From Duncaniella sp. (GTDB lineage Bacteria > Bacteroidota > Bacteroidia > Bacteroidales > Muribaculaceae): 54,156 nt of DNA. The translations under genes and the position numbers were made by a program. How positions within the stretch are numbered: the first letter of the stretch is position 1; each line of letters begins with the position of its first letter. This document shows positions 1 through 8,523 of this stretch, piece after piece. Where the stretch lies: assembly GCA_029060405.1 (NCBI GenBank), contig JAIDUB010000050.1, positions 1 to 54,156 of the forward strand, in the 5' to 3' direction. The notes beneath the pieces are model-generated. The model worked only from the letters and a program-made list of their open reading frames with translations. It did no database searches and was not told the origin of the DNA.

Positions 1-49
1 GAAAAACTTCCTCCGAACTTGCTCCCACATACTTGATGGGACTTTTTCA

Positions 50-78
50 GTGCCCTCCCGAGTGTGCGTCCCTACAGA
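50..78 (-). repeat. Degenerate copy of short hairpin repeat (REP-like)
   Basis: Read on the minus strand this stretch carries the tag CTGTAGGGACGCACACTCGG, nearly the same as the copy at 19214-19233. The 3' arm is degraded (GGGCAC where GTGCGTCC would be expected), so the hairpin is imperfect here. It lies just downstream of the thiamine pyrophosphokinase stop codon. It belongs with the repeats at 19215-19313 and more loosely with 25782-25810 and 28156-28183. Confidence 0.55.
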
Positions 79-94
79 GTTACATATCAGATAT

Positions 95-760
95 TTACAC
101 GCTCTGAAAGGAATATTCCGGAGGATAGTTGATAAACACCAGATACCTGCCGCGGGCGCGGATGGTGAACGTGGAGCCGGTGGTGACATTGAGAGTACCT
201 TGCCACCATGTGGTAAAGTCGCGGATGGGATAGCGCAATCCCGTGGCACTCATGCCTGTGGCGCCGAAGTTGAATATCGATACTTCAGTGCCCGCGGCAC
301 AATGAAACTCACGGTCGCCGTCGGCGGGGATAAACACTCCGTAGTCAGTATAGGCGCGTGCGTCTACGCCAAGCGAGAGATAGTCGGGGAGCAGACTGAT
401 ATTGCCTATCGTGTGATCTTCGCGAATGCCTGTGGCGCCGAGTATGGCGATGCGTCCTATCCCTTTATCGGCCAGATAATGCACGGATTTGGTCTGGTCG
501 TTGGTCTCCTGATCAGGATTTCGGCGCACGATCCCGCTGTAATCCCTCATGATTTCGGGCGAGAGCGAGTCGCAGTCACCCACTATACGCCACGGGCGTC
601 TACCGGCAGCTATAAAGCGGTTGGCGGCGCCGTCGCAACACACTATCCTGTCGCAATCATCAAGCCAATTCAAGGCAATGGGATTGACGGGGAAACTGCC
701 GGCATCGATTATGACGGCCTCGGGCGTGAAGTCGGTGATTGAATTCTTATCCATTTTCAT
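95..760 (-). CDS. thiN: Thiamine pyrophosphokinase
   Basis: Cytosolic enzyme that transfers pyrophosphate from ATP to thiamine, giving the cofactor TPP. The 221-residue protein has the family's catalytic features in order: CCDGAAN (41-47), GDCDSL (61-66), DQETNDQTK (83-91) and GATGIREDHTIGN (108-120). The C-terminal beta domain that binds thiamine (about 140-221) is present, so the length is normal. The start overlaps the end of the upstream pnuC-type gene by 14 nt, a sign of translational coupling. In Bacteroides, established work places this enzyme beside a PnuT thiamine transporter, usually with a TonB receptor and a TPP riboswitch; neither of the latter is seen here. A start at 754 (second Met) is equally possible. 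Confidence 0.93.
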   Translation of the reverse strand: MKMDKNSITDFTPEAVIIDAGSFPVNPIALNWLDDCDRIVCCDGAANRFIAAGRRPWRIVGDCDSLSPEIMRDYSGIVRRNPDQETNDQTKSVHYLADKGIGRIAILGATGIREDHTIGNISLLPDYLSLGVDARAYTDYGVFIPADGDREFHCAAGTEVSIFNFGATGMSATGLRYPIRDFTTWWQGTLNVTTGSTFTIRARGRYLVFINYPPEYSFQSV

Positions 761-1325
761 CAGTGAGCATTAATAACTTCCATTTGCGGTAGCCGAGCAC
801 GGCGATTACGGCGTAGGCGAGATACAGGCCGCCCGTAAACCACAGGTCTTTATATACATATAGCACCGCGCACGCTACGTCGGCGACAATCCACACCAGC
901 CATTGCTCCACATACTTGCGGGCGAGCATCCACATTGCCACGATGCTGAGCGCGGTGGTGAATGCGTCGGCCACAGGCACGTTGCTGTCGGTATACCGGC
1001 TGAGAATATAACCAATCAGCACAAAAATAGTTGCGAAAACGGCCGCAAGAGGTGCATATATACGGCGCGGAGTGCGGGTGATGGGCACCTCGTCAGCAGT
1101 ATCGTCATGTGCGCCTCCACGCAGCCAGCACACGAGGCCATAGATCGAAGCGATTATGTAGTAAACGCTTATACAGAAGTCGGCATACAATCCGGCCTCA
1201 TAATATACCCCCAGATATATCGCGGGCATGGCTATACTCGCGACCCACAGCCACGCGCTGGCGCGGTATTCCAGAACCAGATACACCACGCCTACCGCCG
1301 TACCTACTATTTCAAGAGCATTCAT
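747..1325 (-). CDS. pnuT: PnuC-family vitamin transporter, probably thiamine (PnuT)
   Basis: Inner-membrane protein of 192 residues with about seven hydrophobic helices and the aromatic-rich PnuC signature near the C-terminus (WLVWIVADVACAVLYVYKDL, then a GYRKW end). PnuC proteins take up nicotinamide riboside; the PnuT subgroup takes up thiamine. The choice of thiamine rests on the overlap with thiN downstream, not on residues I can point to. It starts 12 nt after the stop of a Fic gene, so these three genes are probably one transcript. No separate promoter or riboswitch fits in the 12-nt gap. Confidence 0.85.
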   Translation of the reverse strand: MNALEIVGTAVGVVYLVLEYRASAWLWVASIAMPAIYLGVYYEAGLYADFCISVYYIIASIYGLVCWLRGGAHDDTADEVPITRTPRRIYAPLAAVFATIFVLIGYILSRYTDSNVPVADAFTTALSIVAMWMLARKYVEQWLVWIVADVACAVLYVYKDLWFTGGLYLAYAVIAVLGYRKWKLLMLTDENG

Positions 1326-1337
1326 TTTTTTCGATTT

Positions 1338-2405
1338 TTATTGCGTCAGAAACACTCTCCAGCTTCCATCCTTATCACCACGCTCCACATACTTTTTGGA
1401 AATGAGCTGATCAAGTAATTTTTGTATGGCGGTAATGCTGATACCCGTTATTTCCTTCATGTCGGCAAGCGTCAATGTCGAATTGGTACACATAGCATTA
1501 AGAATCTTGGTATAATTAGGCGATCTGAAAGCAATGCTTTCGCCGTCATACCACCATACGTTTTCTTTTTTTTCGGTTACGAACAATACGTCGTTATATA
1601 CCTCCGTAGTCACCAACTCATTGAAATACTTCAAGAACGGACGTATCTGCTTGATATCGGCGCGTGCACCATCGCATGGCACTGGCCCAACCTCGATGTC
1701 GGCCCGATGCAGAGCCTCGAGATACTTACTTTTTTCACGGCTACGCACCACTATCATGGGATAATTATGTCGTGACAGAATATAATTAACCATCAGTCGG
1801 GCTATACGGCCGTTACCGTCTTCGAAAGGATGAATACGGATATATCGGTAATGAAACAGCGCAGCCAGTTCTACAGGAGAAAGCCTCCCCTCCCGCTCGG
1901 CGTTGTTATACCATTCAACGAGATCTGCCATAAGTCCCGGCGTCTCCTCGGGCGAAGCATACTCAAACCGGTCTCCATATCTCGTGATCACACTATTGGG
2001 TCGTGTCTTATATTGCCCCGCATGGATTACATAACTTGTAGTAACTCCACCCGGTAAATTGCGATATACCGTATAATCTTCCCGTAACAGGATTTTATGC
2101 AATGTCCTTATAAAGTTCTGCGTCAGCGGAATATCTTTAGCAGCAGCTTCCTCAGTCATCATTTGCAGGCCTACGTTGCTTGCTGCCATTTCCTGCACGT
2201 CGTGAATATCGGCTTCGCCTATTACTTTCCCGAACAACAACAGGATTTCTGTTTGTCCGTATGTAAGGGTATTTCCCTCGATATGGTTGCTATTATAATT
2301 AAAGTCCACTGTAAACCTACGGCTGAGCCTTTCCCTATCTCTATCAGATAGCGGTTGTATTTTCTGCCATGCGCCCAAAGCTTTCTTTATATTCAGATAT
2401 TTCAT
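1338..2405 (-). CDS. Fic family protein (AMP-transferase), class II with N-terminal inhibitory helix
   Basis: Fic enzymes attach AMP or other nucleotides to hydroxyl groups of target proteins. The core motif HPFEDGNGR is at residues 192-200. An inhibitory motif of the (S/T)xxxE(G/N) type, SNHIEG, lies at 39-44, before the Fic core, which marks a class II enzyme whose activity is blocked until the helix moves. Residues about 300-355 form a winged-helix-like DNA-binding end (ADMKEITGISITAIQKLLDQ). This layout is typical of cytosolic regulators in Bacteroidetes; the target is unknown. It is the first gene of a probable operon with pnuT and thiN, and a large inverted repeat (2443-2480) sits beside its promoter, so it may regulate itself. 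Confidence 0.92.
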   Translation of the reverse strand: MKYLNIKKALGAWQKIQPLSDRDRERLSRRFTVDFNYNSNHIEGNTLTYGQTEILLLFGKVIGEADIHDVQEMAASNVGLQMMTEEAAAKDIPLTQNFIRTLHKILLREDYTVYRNLPGGVTTSYVIHAGQYKTRPNSVITRYGDRFEYASPEETPGLMADLVEWYNNAEREGRLSPVELAALFHYRYIRIHPFEDGNGRIARLMVNYILSRHNYPMIVVRSREKSKYLEALHRADIEVGPVPCDGARADIKQIRPFLKYFNELVTTEVYNDVLFVTEKKENVWWYDGESIAFRSPNYTKILNAMCTNSTLTLADMKEITGISITAIQKLLDQLISKKYVERGDKDGSWRVFLTQ

Positions 2406-2425
2406 ATCTCTTTTTATTAGCCCGA

Positions 2426-2433
2426 CAAAGATA
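2426..2433 (-). promoter_or_regulatory. Promoter -7 box for the Fic/pnuT/thiN operon
   Basis: On the minus strand this is TATCTTTG, matching the Bacteroidetes -7 consensus TAnnTTTG, about 20 nt before the Fic start codon. No clear TTTG is present at the expected -33 distance; that position falls in the inverted repeat described next. Confidence 0.65.
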
Positions 2434-2442
2434 CAAAAAGTT

Positions 2443-2480
2443 TTTCGATAATGGTTGTAGTGTTACAACCATTATCGAAA
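2443..2480. promoter_or_regulatory. Perfect 17-nt-arm inverted repeat, probable operator
   Basis: TTTCGATAATGGTTGTA (2443-2459), a 4-nt spacer and its exact reverse complement (2464-2480). It lies 10 nt upstream of the -7 box of the Fic gene, where the -33 region should be, so a bound protein would block or activate that promoter. The Fic protein's own C-terminal winged helix is the obvious candidate. No T-run follows on either strand, so it does not look like a terminator. Confidence 0.75.
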
Positions 2481-2552
2481 CTTTATTATAAAAATGACTA
2501 ATATTTATTGTCAAATTCAATGCAACACGCTTACATATATAATCAGTATTTT

Positions 2553-2584
2553 TTTGCCCGTCTACGGGATTGTGATTATTTTTG
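2553..2584 (+). promoter_or_regulatory. Promoter of the ECF sigma factor gene
   Basis: TTTG (2553-2556), 20 nt, then TATTTTTG (2577-2584), a full match to the Bacteroidetes housekeeping promoter. It supports a start codon at 2601, since the upstream ATG at 2508 would lie before the promoter. Confidence 0.75.
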
Positions 2585-2600
2585 CAGGCGGCTTATCATC

Positions 2601-3101
2601 ATGAACACAAGCGATTTTGAAAAATATTTCCGCAAGCTGTACCTGCCTTTGGGCATGTATGCGCTGCGCTTGGTCGACGACGCCGATGTCGCCGAAGATC
2701 TTGTGCAGGATGCGTTCATGAAAGCGTGGCAATATATCGGGGGCGGCGGCGTGATTGATAATTTCACATCATTCATGTACCGCACCGTGCGCAACGTCAG
2801 CCTGACATTTCTGCGTGACAAACGGGTGATGCTCGACGAGAGTTTCATCCCCGAGGCGGGCGATGAGGAAATCGATACCTCGCTTCGCGATGCCCGCTTG
2901 TGGAAAGCCATAGATGAGCTCCCCGACCGCTGCCGTGAAATTTTCCTGATGAGCAAGCGCGACGGCATGACCAACGATGAAATAGCCTGTGAGCTCGACC
3001 TGTCGGTAAAAACCGTCAAGAATCAGATGACCAAGGCATTCGCCCGCCTGCGCGCAGTGCTTGCGCCGGGTTACAAGCCGTTTTTCCTGCCGTTTCTGTA
3101 A
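2601..3101 (+). CDS. ECF-type RNA polymerase sigma-70 factor
   Basis: Extracytoplasmic-function sigma factor of 166 residues. The region-2 segment DDADVAEDLVQDAFMKAWQY and the region-4 helix-turn-helix (GMTNDEIACELDLSVKTVKN) are clear. The longer reading frame from 2508 is rejected because the promoter is at 2553-2584. The next genes encode a short membrane anti-sigma factor, a TonB-dependent receptor with an STN domain, and a DUF4249 lipoprotein. This matches Fec-type cell-surface signalling, in which ligand binding at the receptor frees the sigma factor to transcribe the uptake genes. The ligand cannot be read from sequence. Confidence 0.92.
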   Translation: MNTSDFEKYFRKLYLPLGMYALRLVDDADVAEDLVQDAFMKAWQYIGGGGVIDNFTSFMYRTVRNVSLTFLRDKRVMLDESFIPEAGDEEIDTSLRDARLWKAIDELPDRCREIFLMSKRDGMTNDEIACELDLSVKTVKNQMTKAFARLRAVLAPGYKPFFLPFL

Positions 3102-3120
3102 AAATTTCCATTTTTTTGCT

Positions 3121-3143
3121 CCCGCGATAGGACTTATCGCGGG
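3121..3143 (+). other. Intercistronic hairpin between sigma and anti-sigma genes
   Basis: CCCGCGATA, 5-nt loop, TATCGCGGG: a perfect 9-bp GC-rich stem in the 79-nt gap. No T-run follows it on the plus strand, so it is not a standard terminator; it could slow read-through or set the mRNA ratio of the two proteins. Confidence 0.55.
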
Positions 3144-3180
3144 TGGGTGAGTCATAAAGGTAAACTCGCTCATCATTCTT

Positions 3181-3627
3181 ATGGATAATCTTAAAGAAAT
3201 AGATTTCATAGCGCGCCGCTACAAGGAGAGGCGCTTCAACACCACCGACGGCTGGCGACGGCTCGGAATAGCTCCCGTATCGGCATGGAAGCGTTTCAGG
3301 GTGGCGGCTGTGGTGGCGGCTGCCGTAGCGTTATCGGCCGCTGCGGCGTTGATCTACACCGGCTATTCCACTCATGATACCGTCACGACACAGATAGAAG
3401 CCCCTGCCGCCGAGGCATTAACGACGGTCAGAGTGATCGACTTTGACAATGCTCCGCTCACCGAAGTCGTGGATAAAATCGAGGAAGTCTACCATGTGAC
3501 CGTCGACAATATGCCCGCTGACGCAGCCGGGTATTCGCTCTCACTGCACTATGAGGGCAATCCCGAAGATCTCATAGCCGTAATAAACGAAATATTGGGC
3601 ACTTCAATGACCGTGAGCGAGAAATGA
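3181..3627 (+). CDS. Short anti-sigma factor, FecR-like (DUF4974-type C-terminus)
   Basis: 148-residue inner-membrane protein: a cytoplasmic N-terminus of about 38 residues (sigma-binding part by position), one membrane helix at about 40-62, and a periplasmic domain ending in DFDNAPLTEVVDKIEEVYHV... and LIAVINEILGTSMTV. The latter resembles the small STN-like DUF4974 domain at the end of FecR-type anti-sigma factors. The large FecR domain normally between helix and DUF4974 is missing, so it is about half the usual length. It overlaps the receptor gene by 4 nt (ATGA), so the two are translationally coupled. Family assignment is by pattern and position. Confidence 0.72.
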   Translation: MDNLKEIDFIARRYKERRFNTTDGWRRLGIAPVSAWKRFRVAAVVAAAVALSAAAALIYTGYSTHDTVTTQIEAPAAEALTTVRVIDFDNAPLTEVVDKIEEVYHVTVDNMPADAAGYSLSLHYEGNPEDLIAVINEILGTSMTVSEK

Positions 3628-6023
3628 AGCGATTGTATATCATAGTCATCTCGGTGATGCTGTGCTCACTTAGCTTAATGGCACAAAATGTCACCGTCAA
3701 TGCCACTGACCGCCCTGCCGCCGAAGTATTCCGCAGCATCGTGTCACAGACCGGTATGAATTTCGTGTATTCGTCGGAACTGCTCGACAACATGCATGTT
3801 ACTGTAAGCGTCACCGATGTGCCGCTGCGCGACGCTCTCAAAGAGATATTCCGGCAGAGCGGCGTGACATACCGCATCAAGGGCAAGAATATCATTCTGA
3901 AACGGCGCAGAAAGATGAAAACAGCCGCTGACAAAACTCCGTCGGCCTCACTCCGCTCCCGGGAGTTGCCTGAGACAGACAATTCCGAGATGCTCGACGA
4001 GGTTGTGGTAATATCTCGGCTTGAAGCGCCGCAGGTAGAGACCTCGGAGATAGGCGCGCGGAAACTCACCGCGGCTCACATCAATGCCACTCCGGCACTG
4101 TTAGGCGAGAGCGACGTGCTCAAAGCCATTCAGATGGAAGCGGGCGTGAGCGGCACGGCCGAAGGTATGGCAGGCATGCATGTCCACGGCGGCAATGCCG
4201 ACGAGAATCTTTTCATGGTCGACAATGTGCCTCTGTATCAGGCCAACCATTTCGCCGGAATGTTTTCAGCATTCAACGTCGACGCCATAAGATATATCGA
4301 CTTCTTCAAATCTTCCATTCCGGCGAAATACGACGGCCGACTGTCATCATATCTCGACGTACGCACCAAAGACGGCTCCCCCGACGGGCATCACGGCTCG
4401 TTCAGACTCGGACTCACTTCGGGGGCTTTCAACATAGGCGGCCCCATAGGAAGCAACACAACCTATATGGTAGCCCTGCGCCGCTCATGGTTTGACGTAA
4501 TCTCGATTCCGATGGTGATGCTGGCCAACTCCGGCTCCGATGAGAAAATCCGTTTCCGCTACGCCTTCATGGATCTTAACGGAAAGGTGACCCACCGCTT
4601 CAACAGCCGCGCAAAGGGCTTCGTAAGCCTGTATTTCGGCAACGACATACTCCGCACCGGCAGCCGCGACAAAAACGAAAGCCCGCTTGGTTGGTATGAG
4701 AATGACCGTTTTGACCTCGACTGGGGAAATATTGTGGCTCAGGCAGGTTTCAATTACCGGCTGCGCGATGACATGTCGGCGGAATTCACCGCGGCCTACA
4801 CGCGCTTTTTCTCAAGCATGAAGCATGACTACACAACCCGCCATGACTTCTCGGAATCAACAGCCGTGACGCACACCGACAATAATATCGACGACCTGAT
4901 ATTCCGCGCCGATTTCGACTGGCGTCCCGATGATGCCAACCGGGTGCGCTACGGAGCCGGATATACACTCCACTCATTTCTCCCGGCTCGCACGTCGCGC
5001 CACTATGCCACCGAATCAGCCGTAATTTCATCACGCGACTCCACGTGGTCATATACCGCAAGCGAGGCCAATATATACATCGAGGATGAATGGAAGGCCG
5101 GGCGTGATGTCATACTCAACGCCGGCTTCCACGGATCACTATTCAGCATCAGCGGCAAGACCCGTTTCGGACTGTCGCCCCGCCTGTCGGTAAGCTACCG
5201 TCCGGTCGAGAATTTGGCGCTGAAGGCCGCTTACACCCGCACCACCCAGTATGTACACCAGCTTTCTCAGACTTACCTGTCGCTTCCCACCGACCAGTGG
5301 GTACCCGTAACCGGAAAATTCAAACCCCAGACCGCCGACAAGATTTCGGCCGGAGCATATATCGCCACTGCCGACGGCATATGGCTTTTCTCGGCCGAAG
5401 GATACATGAAATTCATGAGAAATCTCGTGGACTACCGCGACGAATATTATCTGTATCCGCCCACTGGCATGTGGACCTCCCAACTGTGCAGCGGGCGCGG
5501 CTCGGCCAAAGGCGTGGATCTTAAGATAGAAAAGACGGCAGGTAAATTAACCGGCCACATAGCCTACTCCCTCGCATGGGCCGACCGCACGTTTGCCGAC
5601 AAAAACGGCGGCAAGACCTTTCCCGCCCGGTTTGACCATCGCCACACCATCAACATTCTGCTCAACTGGAAGATCAGCGATAAAGTGCAGCTCAACGCCG
5701 CATGGACCGGGCACTCGGGCAGCCGGTTCACGTTCATGCCTCAGGTATGGGATTCGCCGGAAATAGACGTGGACGGTTTTCAGGACGACTCTCCCCTGCG
5801 CACGTCGGTCAACAATTACCGTCTGCCGTTTTATCATCGTCTCGACCTGTCGTGCACCGTCAGAAACCGTCGCGGCTACTGGAACTTCGGCCTCTATAAT
5901 GCTTACTGCCACCTCAACACCGTGGCAATATGCCGCGACATCACCGAGGAAGGCCGACCCGGTTTCAAAAAAGTAAAAATGTTACCCATAATACCATCGA
6001 TTTCCTATACATGGCAATTCTGA
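3624..6023 (+). CDS. TonB-dependent outer-membrane receptor with N-terminal STN signalling domain
   Basis: 799 residues. A signal peptide (1-20, ending LMAQ) is followed by an STN domain (about 22-92, NVTVNATDRPAAEVFRSIVS...), the part that signals to an anti-sigma factor. After a basic linker comes the plug (about 145-260, with HVHGGNADENLFMVDNVPLY) and a beta-barrel that ends in aromatic W-Q-F. The carboxypeptidase-like repeat domain usual in Bacteroidetes receptors is absent; the STN joins the plug directly. With the sigma and anti-sigma genes upstream it forms a signalling transducer for an unknown ligand. Iron or a small organic compound is more likely than a glycan because no SusD gene follows. 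Confidence 0.92.
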   Translation: MKRLYIIVISVMLCSLSLMAQNVTVNATDRPAAEVFRSIVSQTGMNFVYSSELLDNMHVTVSVTDVPLRDALKEIFRQSGVTYRIKGKNIILKRRRKMKTAADKTPSASLRSRELPETDNSEMLDEVVVISRLEAPQVETSEIGARKLTAAHINATPALLGESDVLKAIQMEAGVSGTAEGMAGMHVHGGNADENLFMVDNVPLYQANHFAGMFSAFNVDAIRYIDFFKSSIPAKYDGRLSSYLDVRTKDGSPDGHHGSFRLGLTSGAFNIGGPIGSNTTYMVALRRSWFDVISIPMVMLANSGSDEKIRFRYAFMDLNGKVTHRFNSRAKGFVSLYFGNDILRTGSRDKNESPLGWYENDRFDLDWGNIVAQAGFNYRLRDDMSAEFTAAYTRFFSSMKHDYTTRHDFSESTAVTHTDNNIDDLIFRADFDWRPDDANRVRYGAGYTLHSFLPARTSRHYATESAVISSRDSTWSYTASEANIYIEDEWKAGRDVILNAGFHGSLFSISGKTRFGLSPRLSVSYRPVENLALKAAYTRTTQYVHQLSQTYLSLPTDQWVPVTGKFKPQTADKISAGAYIATADGIWLFSAEGYMKFMRNLVDYRDEYYLYPPTGMWTSQLCSGRGSAKGVDLKIEKTAGKLTGHIAYSLAWADRTFADKNGGKTFPARFDHRHTINILLNWKISDKVQLNAAWTGHSGSRFTFMPQVWDSPEIDVDGFQDDSPLRTSVNNYRLPFYHRLDLSCTVRNRRGYWNFGLYNAYCHLNTVAICRDITEEGRPGFKKVKMLPIIPSISYTWQF

Positions 6024-7021
6024 AACATATACCACTGCTCATCATTCCGCTCGCCCTCACCGCCTGCTACGAGGATTTCTACCCCACCATTGACACCGAG
6101 CCGGTGCTCTGCATCAATTCACTTATCACCTCCGGCGAGCCGGTGGAAGTGGCCGTCACTCGCAGCTGGGTTTACAACAGTCCCTCAGGATGGCATGACA
6201 GCCGTGTTGACGATGCCGTAGTAAATATATTCGTCAACGGTGACCCGCAGCCCCAAGGCTATGTAGCCGCTGAGGGCGATGAAATACGCATCGTGGCCGA
6301 AAGCCCGAAATACGGCTCGGCCGAAGCATCGGTGGTGATACCCGCGGCCGTACCGGCACAGGTGGTAAAAATCGTCCCTGAGACCGTCAGCACGTGGCGC
6401 GATCCTACACAAGGGATGGTGGGCGACGTGGATTTCAATCTGTATGTATCGCTGAGCATCACCGACGACCCGCATTCCGACAATTTTTTCAAGCTCGACT
6501 TTACCGACTCGACAGCCGAGGAATCGGAAGGAGACGGTACTGATTTCCGGTACCCGCACCATCCCTATACTTCGTTTCGTCCGGGCGAGATACAATACGA
6601 TGCCGAACCTATATTCAACGAGCACATAGGGGTATTCGAGTCGGTGTTCGGCGACTCGGAAAATATGTTCATGTTCTTCTCTGACCGCCAGTTTGCGGGC
6701 AAGAATTACACCCTCCGGATCAACTTCCGCAACGGGTATTACTCCGTCAACGCGGCTAATTACGACCCGGCACTCTGCGACTGCACCATAACGCTTGAGA
6801 TTGCGACAATATCGCGCAGTTATTATGACCGCCTGCTCTATATATGGCACCGCGACTCGGGTGCGCTGGGCGACATGGGCGATTTCGGTTTCGCCGAGCC
6901 TATATGGGGCTACAGCAATGTATCGACCGGAGCCGGCGTAGTGGCAGCCCGCTCTGTGAGCACCTGCACTATAAGTCTGGGTGACTATCTGGAAAGCGCG
7001 TTTGCAGCAGCGGGAAGGTAA
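6011..7021 (+). CDS. DUF4249-type outer-membrane lipoprotein
   Basis: 336 residues from the ATG at 6011, which overlaps the receptor gene by 13 nt. The start is chosen because it gives a proper lipoprotein signal (MAILKHIPLLIIPLALTAC, lipid-bearing Cys19); the frame is open further upstream but without a signal sequence. The body (CYEDFYPTIDTEPVLCINSL, VAVTRSWVY, VNIFVNG) follows the DUF4249 pattern, a family regularly encoded right after TonB receptors in Bacteroidetes and thought to work with them at the cell surface. Function otherwise unknown. Confidence 0.8.
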   Translation: MAILKHIPLLIIPLALTACYEDFYPTIDTEPVLCINSLITSGEPVEVAVTRSWVYNSPSGWHDSRVDDAVVNIFVNGDPQPQGYVAAEGDEIRIVAESPKYGSAEASVVIPAAVPAQVVKIVPETVSTWRDPTQGMVGDVDFNLYVSLSITDDPHSDNFFKLDFTDSTAEESEGDGTDFRYPHHPYTSFRPGEIQYDAEPIFNEHIGVFESVFGDSENMFMFFSDRQFAGKNYTLRINFRNGYYSVNAANYDPALCDCTITLEIATISRSYYDRLLYIWHRDSGALGDMGDFGFAEPIWGYSNVSTGAGVVAARSVSTCTISLGDYLESAFAAAGR

Positions 7022-7062
7022 AAATTCTTTCACGGCAGGAGGCGTTTTAGCCGTTTTTTTGC

Positions 7063-7070
7063 TATATTTG
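7063..7070 (+). promoter_or_regulatory. Promoter -7 box of the sialidase-like gene
   Basis: TATATTTG, a match to TAnnTTTG, 28 nt before the start codon. No convincing -33 element is seen. Confidence 0.55.
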
Positions 7071-7097
7071 CATCATATAATAACCTAAAATCCATTC

Positions 7098-8498
7098 ATG
7101 ACGATGCATTTTTACAAAACCTTTATCAGCGCGGCAGCCATTTGTTGCAGTTCGGCTGTGCTTGCCGACCAACCCCCTTTCAAGATTATCGACGGACTTT
7201 TTGACCCGACACAGAAAGAGACTATGGGCCTTGAATATGCACCCGGAGCCGAGACCGTCACCGTATTTTCCGCCGCCGATGATACTGACCATTACGCCAA
7301 CGGAGTGGTGATGGCAGCCTTCAAGGGTGACCTTTACTGCATGTGGCAGAGTTCCATGAAAGACGAGGACGCTGCCGACACTTGGGTTGCCTACAGCCGA
7401 AGCACTGACAACGGCAATACATGGTCGGCACCTATGGTGCTCTGCCCCACGATTGACGACGGCTATTGCGCATCGGGCGGATGGTATGCCTCAGAAAACA
7501 AACTGGTTGGATATATCAATACCCGCCCCAAATCGGTAGCCAACAGCGGAGGTTACACAATGTATGTGGAGAGCAGCGACGGTATCAGCTGGACCGAGCC
7601 GAAACCGCTGCTGATGGCCGACGGCACGCAGCTCGACGGCATATTCGAGCAAGATCCTCACAAGTTACCCGACGGTCGCATTATAGGCGCTGCACATTTC
7701 CAGCCCGGACTGAAGCTCTGCCCCGTCTACACCGACGATCCCACAGGAACGGGCGGATGGAAAAAAGGTGAATTTGCTTTCACCTCCAACGGTGCTCAGT
7801 CAGTAGAGCTGGAGCCGAGTTTCTTCATGCAGAGCGATGGCACTCTCGTCATGATAATGCGCGATCAGAAAAGCTCTTATTTCACTCTTGCCTCAACGAG
7901 CTCTGACCGCGGCGAGACATGGACACCGGCCGTAAAAACAAATATGCCCGACTCGCGCGCCAAACAGTGTGGAGGCAATCTGCCCGACGGCACTGCTTTT
8001 ATGGTCAACAATCCCGGACGCGTAACCAAATCCGGCACCACATGGCGCGTACCGCTCGCCATCACACTCAGCTCTGACGGCATGACATTTGATCGCTCTT
8101 ACCTGCTGCGCTCAGGCAACGACGACGATTATCCCAAGCAGCGCTACAGCGGGCAGAGCAAGACTCTCGGTTACAGCTATCCCAAAGCGCTCGTATATGG
8201 CGGGTATGTGTATGTATCGTACTCCACCAATAAGGATGACGCGCAATACACACGTGTGCCGGTGGACAATCTCGTGGCAGGAATCAAGACTCCCATGCAG
8301 GACCGACCGGTTACGCTCGATGGCAAGCGACTTGTTGTCAACGCTGCCACTGCCGATATCGAGGTGTATGACCTTGCCGGCCGGATGCTTGAAAAGATTT
8401 CCGCCGCCGTGGCTGACCTGTCGGCGCTTCCTTCAGGTATATATATTGTAAAAATCACGGTGTCAGGAGAAACTACAGCTCTCAAGCTGGCTCTCTGA
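7098..8498 (+). CDS. Secreted sialidase-like glycoside hydrolase (BNR/Asp-box repeats)
   Basis: 466 residues with a signal peptide (about 1-24). Three Asp boxes of the S-x-D-x-G-x-(T/S)-W type are visible: STDNGNTW (102-109), SSDGISW (159-165) and SSDRGETW (268-275). These mark the six-bladed propeller of sialidases. The last 65 residues (VYDLAGRMLEKISA... LPSGIYIVKI) form a C-terminal sorting tail of the kind that sends Bacteroidetes proteins to the surface. I could not place every catalytic Arg and Tyr, so another sugar substrate or loss of activity is possible. It has its own -7 box and is followed by a strong terminator. Confidence 0.8.
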   Translation: MTMHFYKTFISAAAICCSSAVLADQPPFKIIDGLFDPTQKETMGLEYAPGAETVTVFSAADDTDHYANGVVMAAFKGDLYCMWQSSMKDEDAADTWVAYSRSTDNGNTWSAPMVLCPTIDDGYCASGGWYASENKLVGYINTRPKSVANSGGYTMYVESSDGISWTEPKPLLMADGTQLDGIFEQDPHKLPDGRIIGAAHFQPGLKLCPVYTDDPTGTGGWKKGEFAFTSNGAQSVELEPSFFMQSDGTLVMIMRDQKSSYFTLASTSSDRGETWTPAVKTNMPDSRAKQCGGNLPDGTAFMVNNPGRVTKSGTTWRVPLAITLSSDGMTFDRSYLLRSGNDDDYPKQRYSGQSKTLGYSYPKALVYGGYVYVSYSTNKDDAQYTRVPVDNLVAGIKTPMQDRPVTLDGKRLVVNAATADIEVYDLAGRMLEKISAAVADLSALPSGIYIVKITVSGETTALKLAL

Positions 8499-8523
8499 TA
8501 CCGCAAGGCTTTACTCAGTTCAT

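Noticed and set aside
50-742. 230-codon plus-strand frame
   Set aside because: It is the antisense shadow of thiamine pyrophosphokinase, which has all its motifs.
1300-2600. TPP riboswitch expected before pnuT/thiN
   Set aside because: The gap before pnuT is only 12 nt, and the region before the Fic gene holds an inverted repeat and promoter but no thi-box core.
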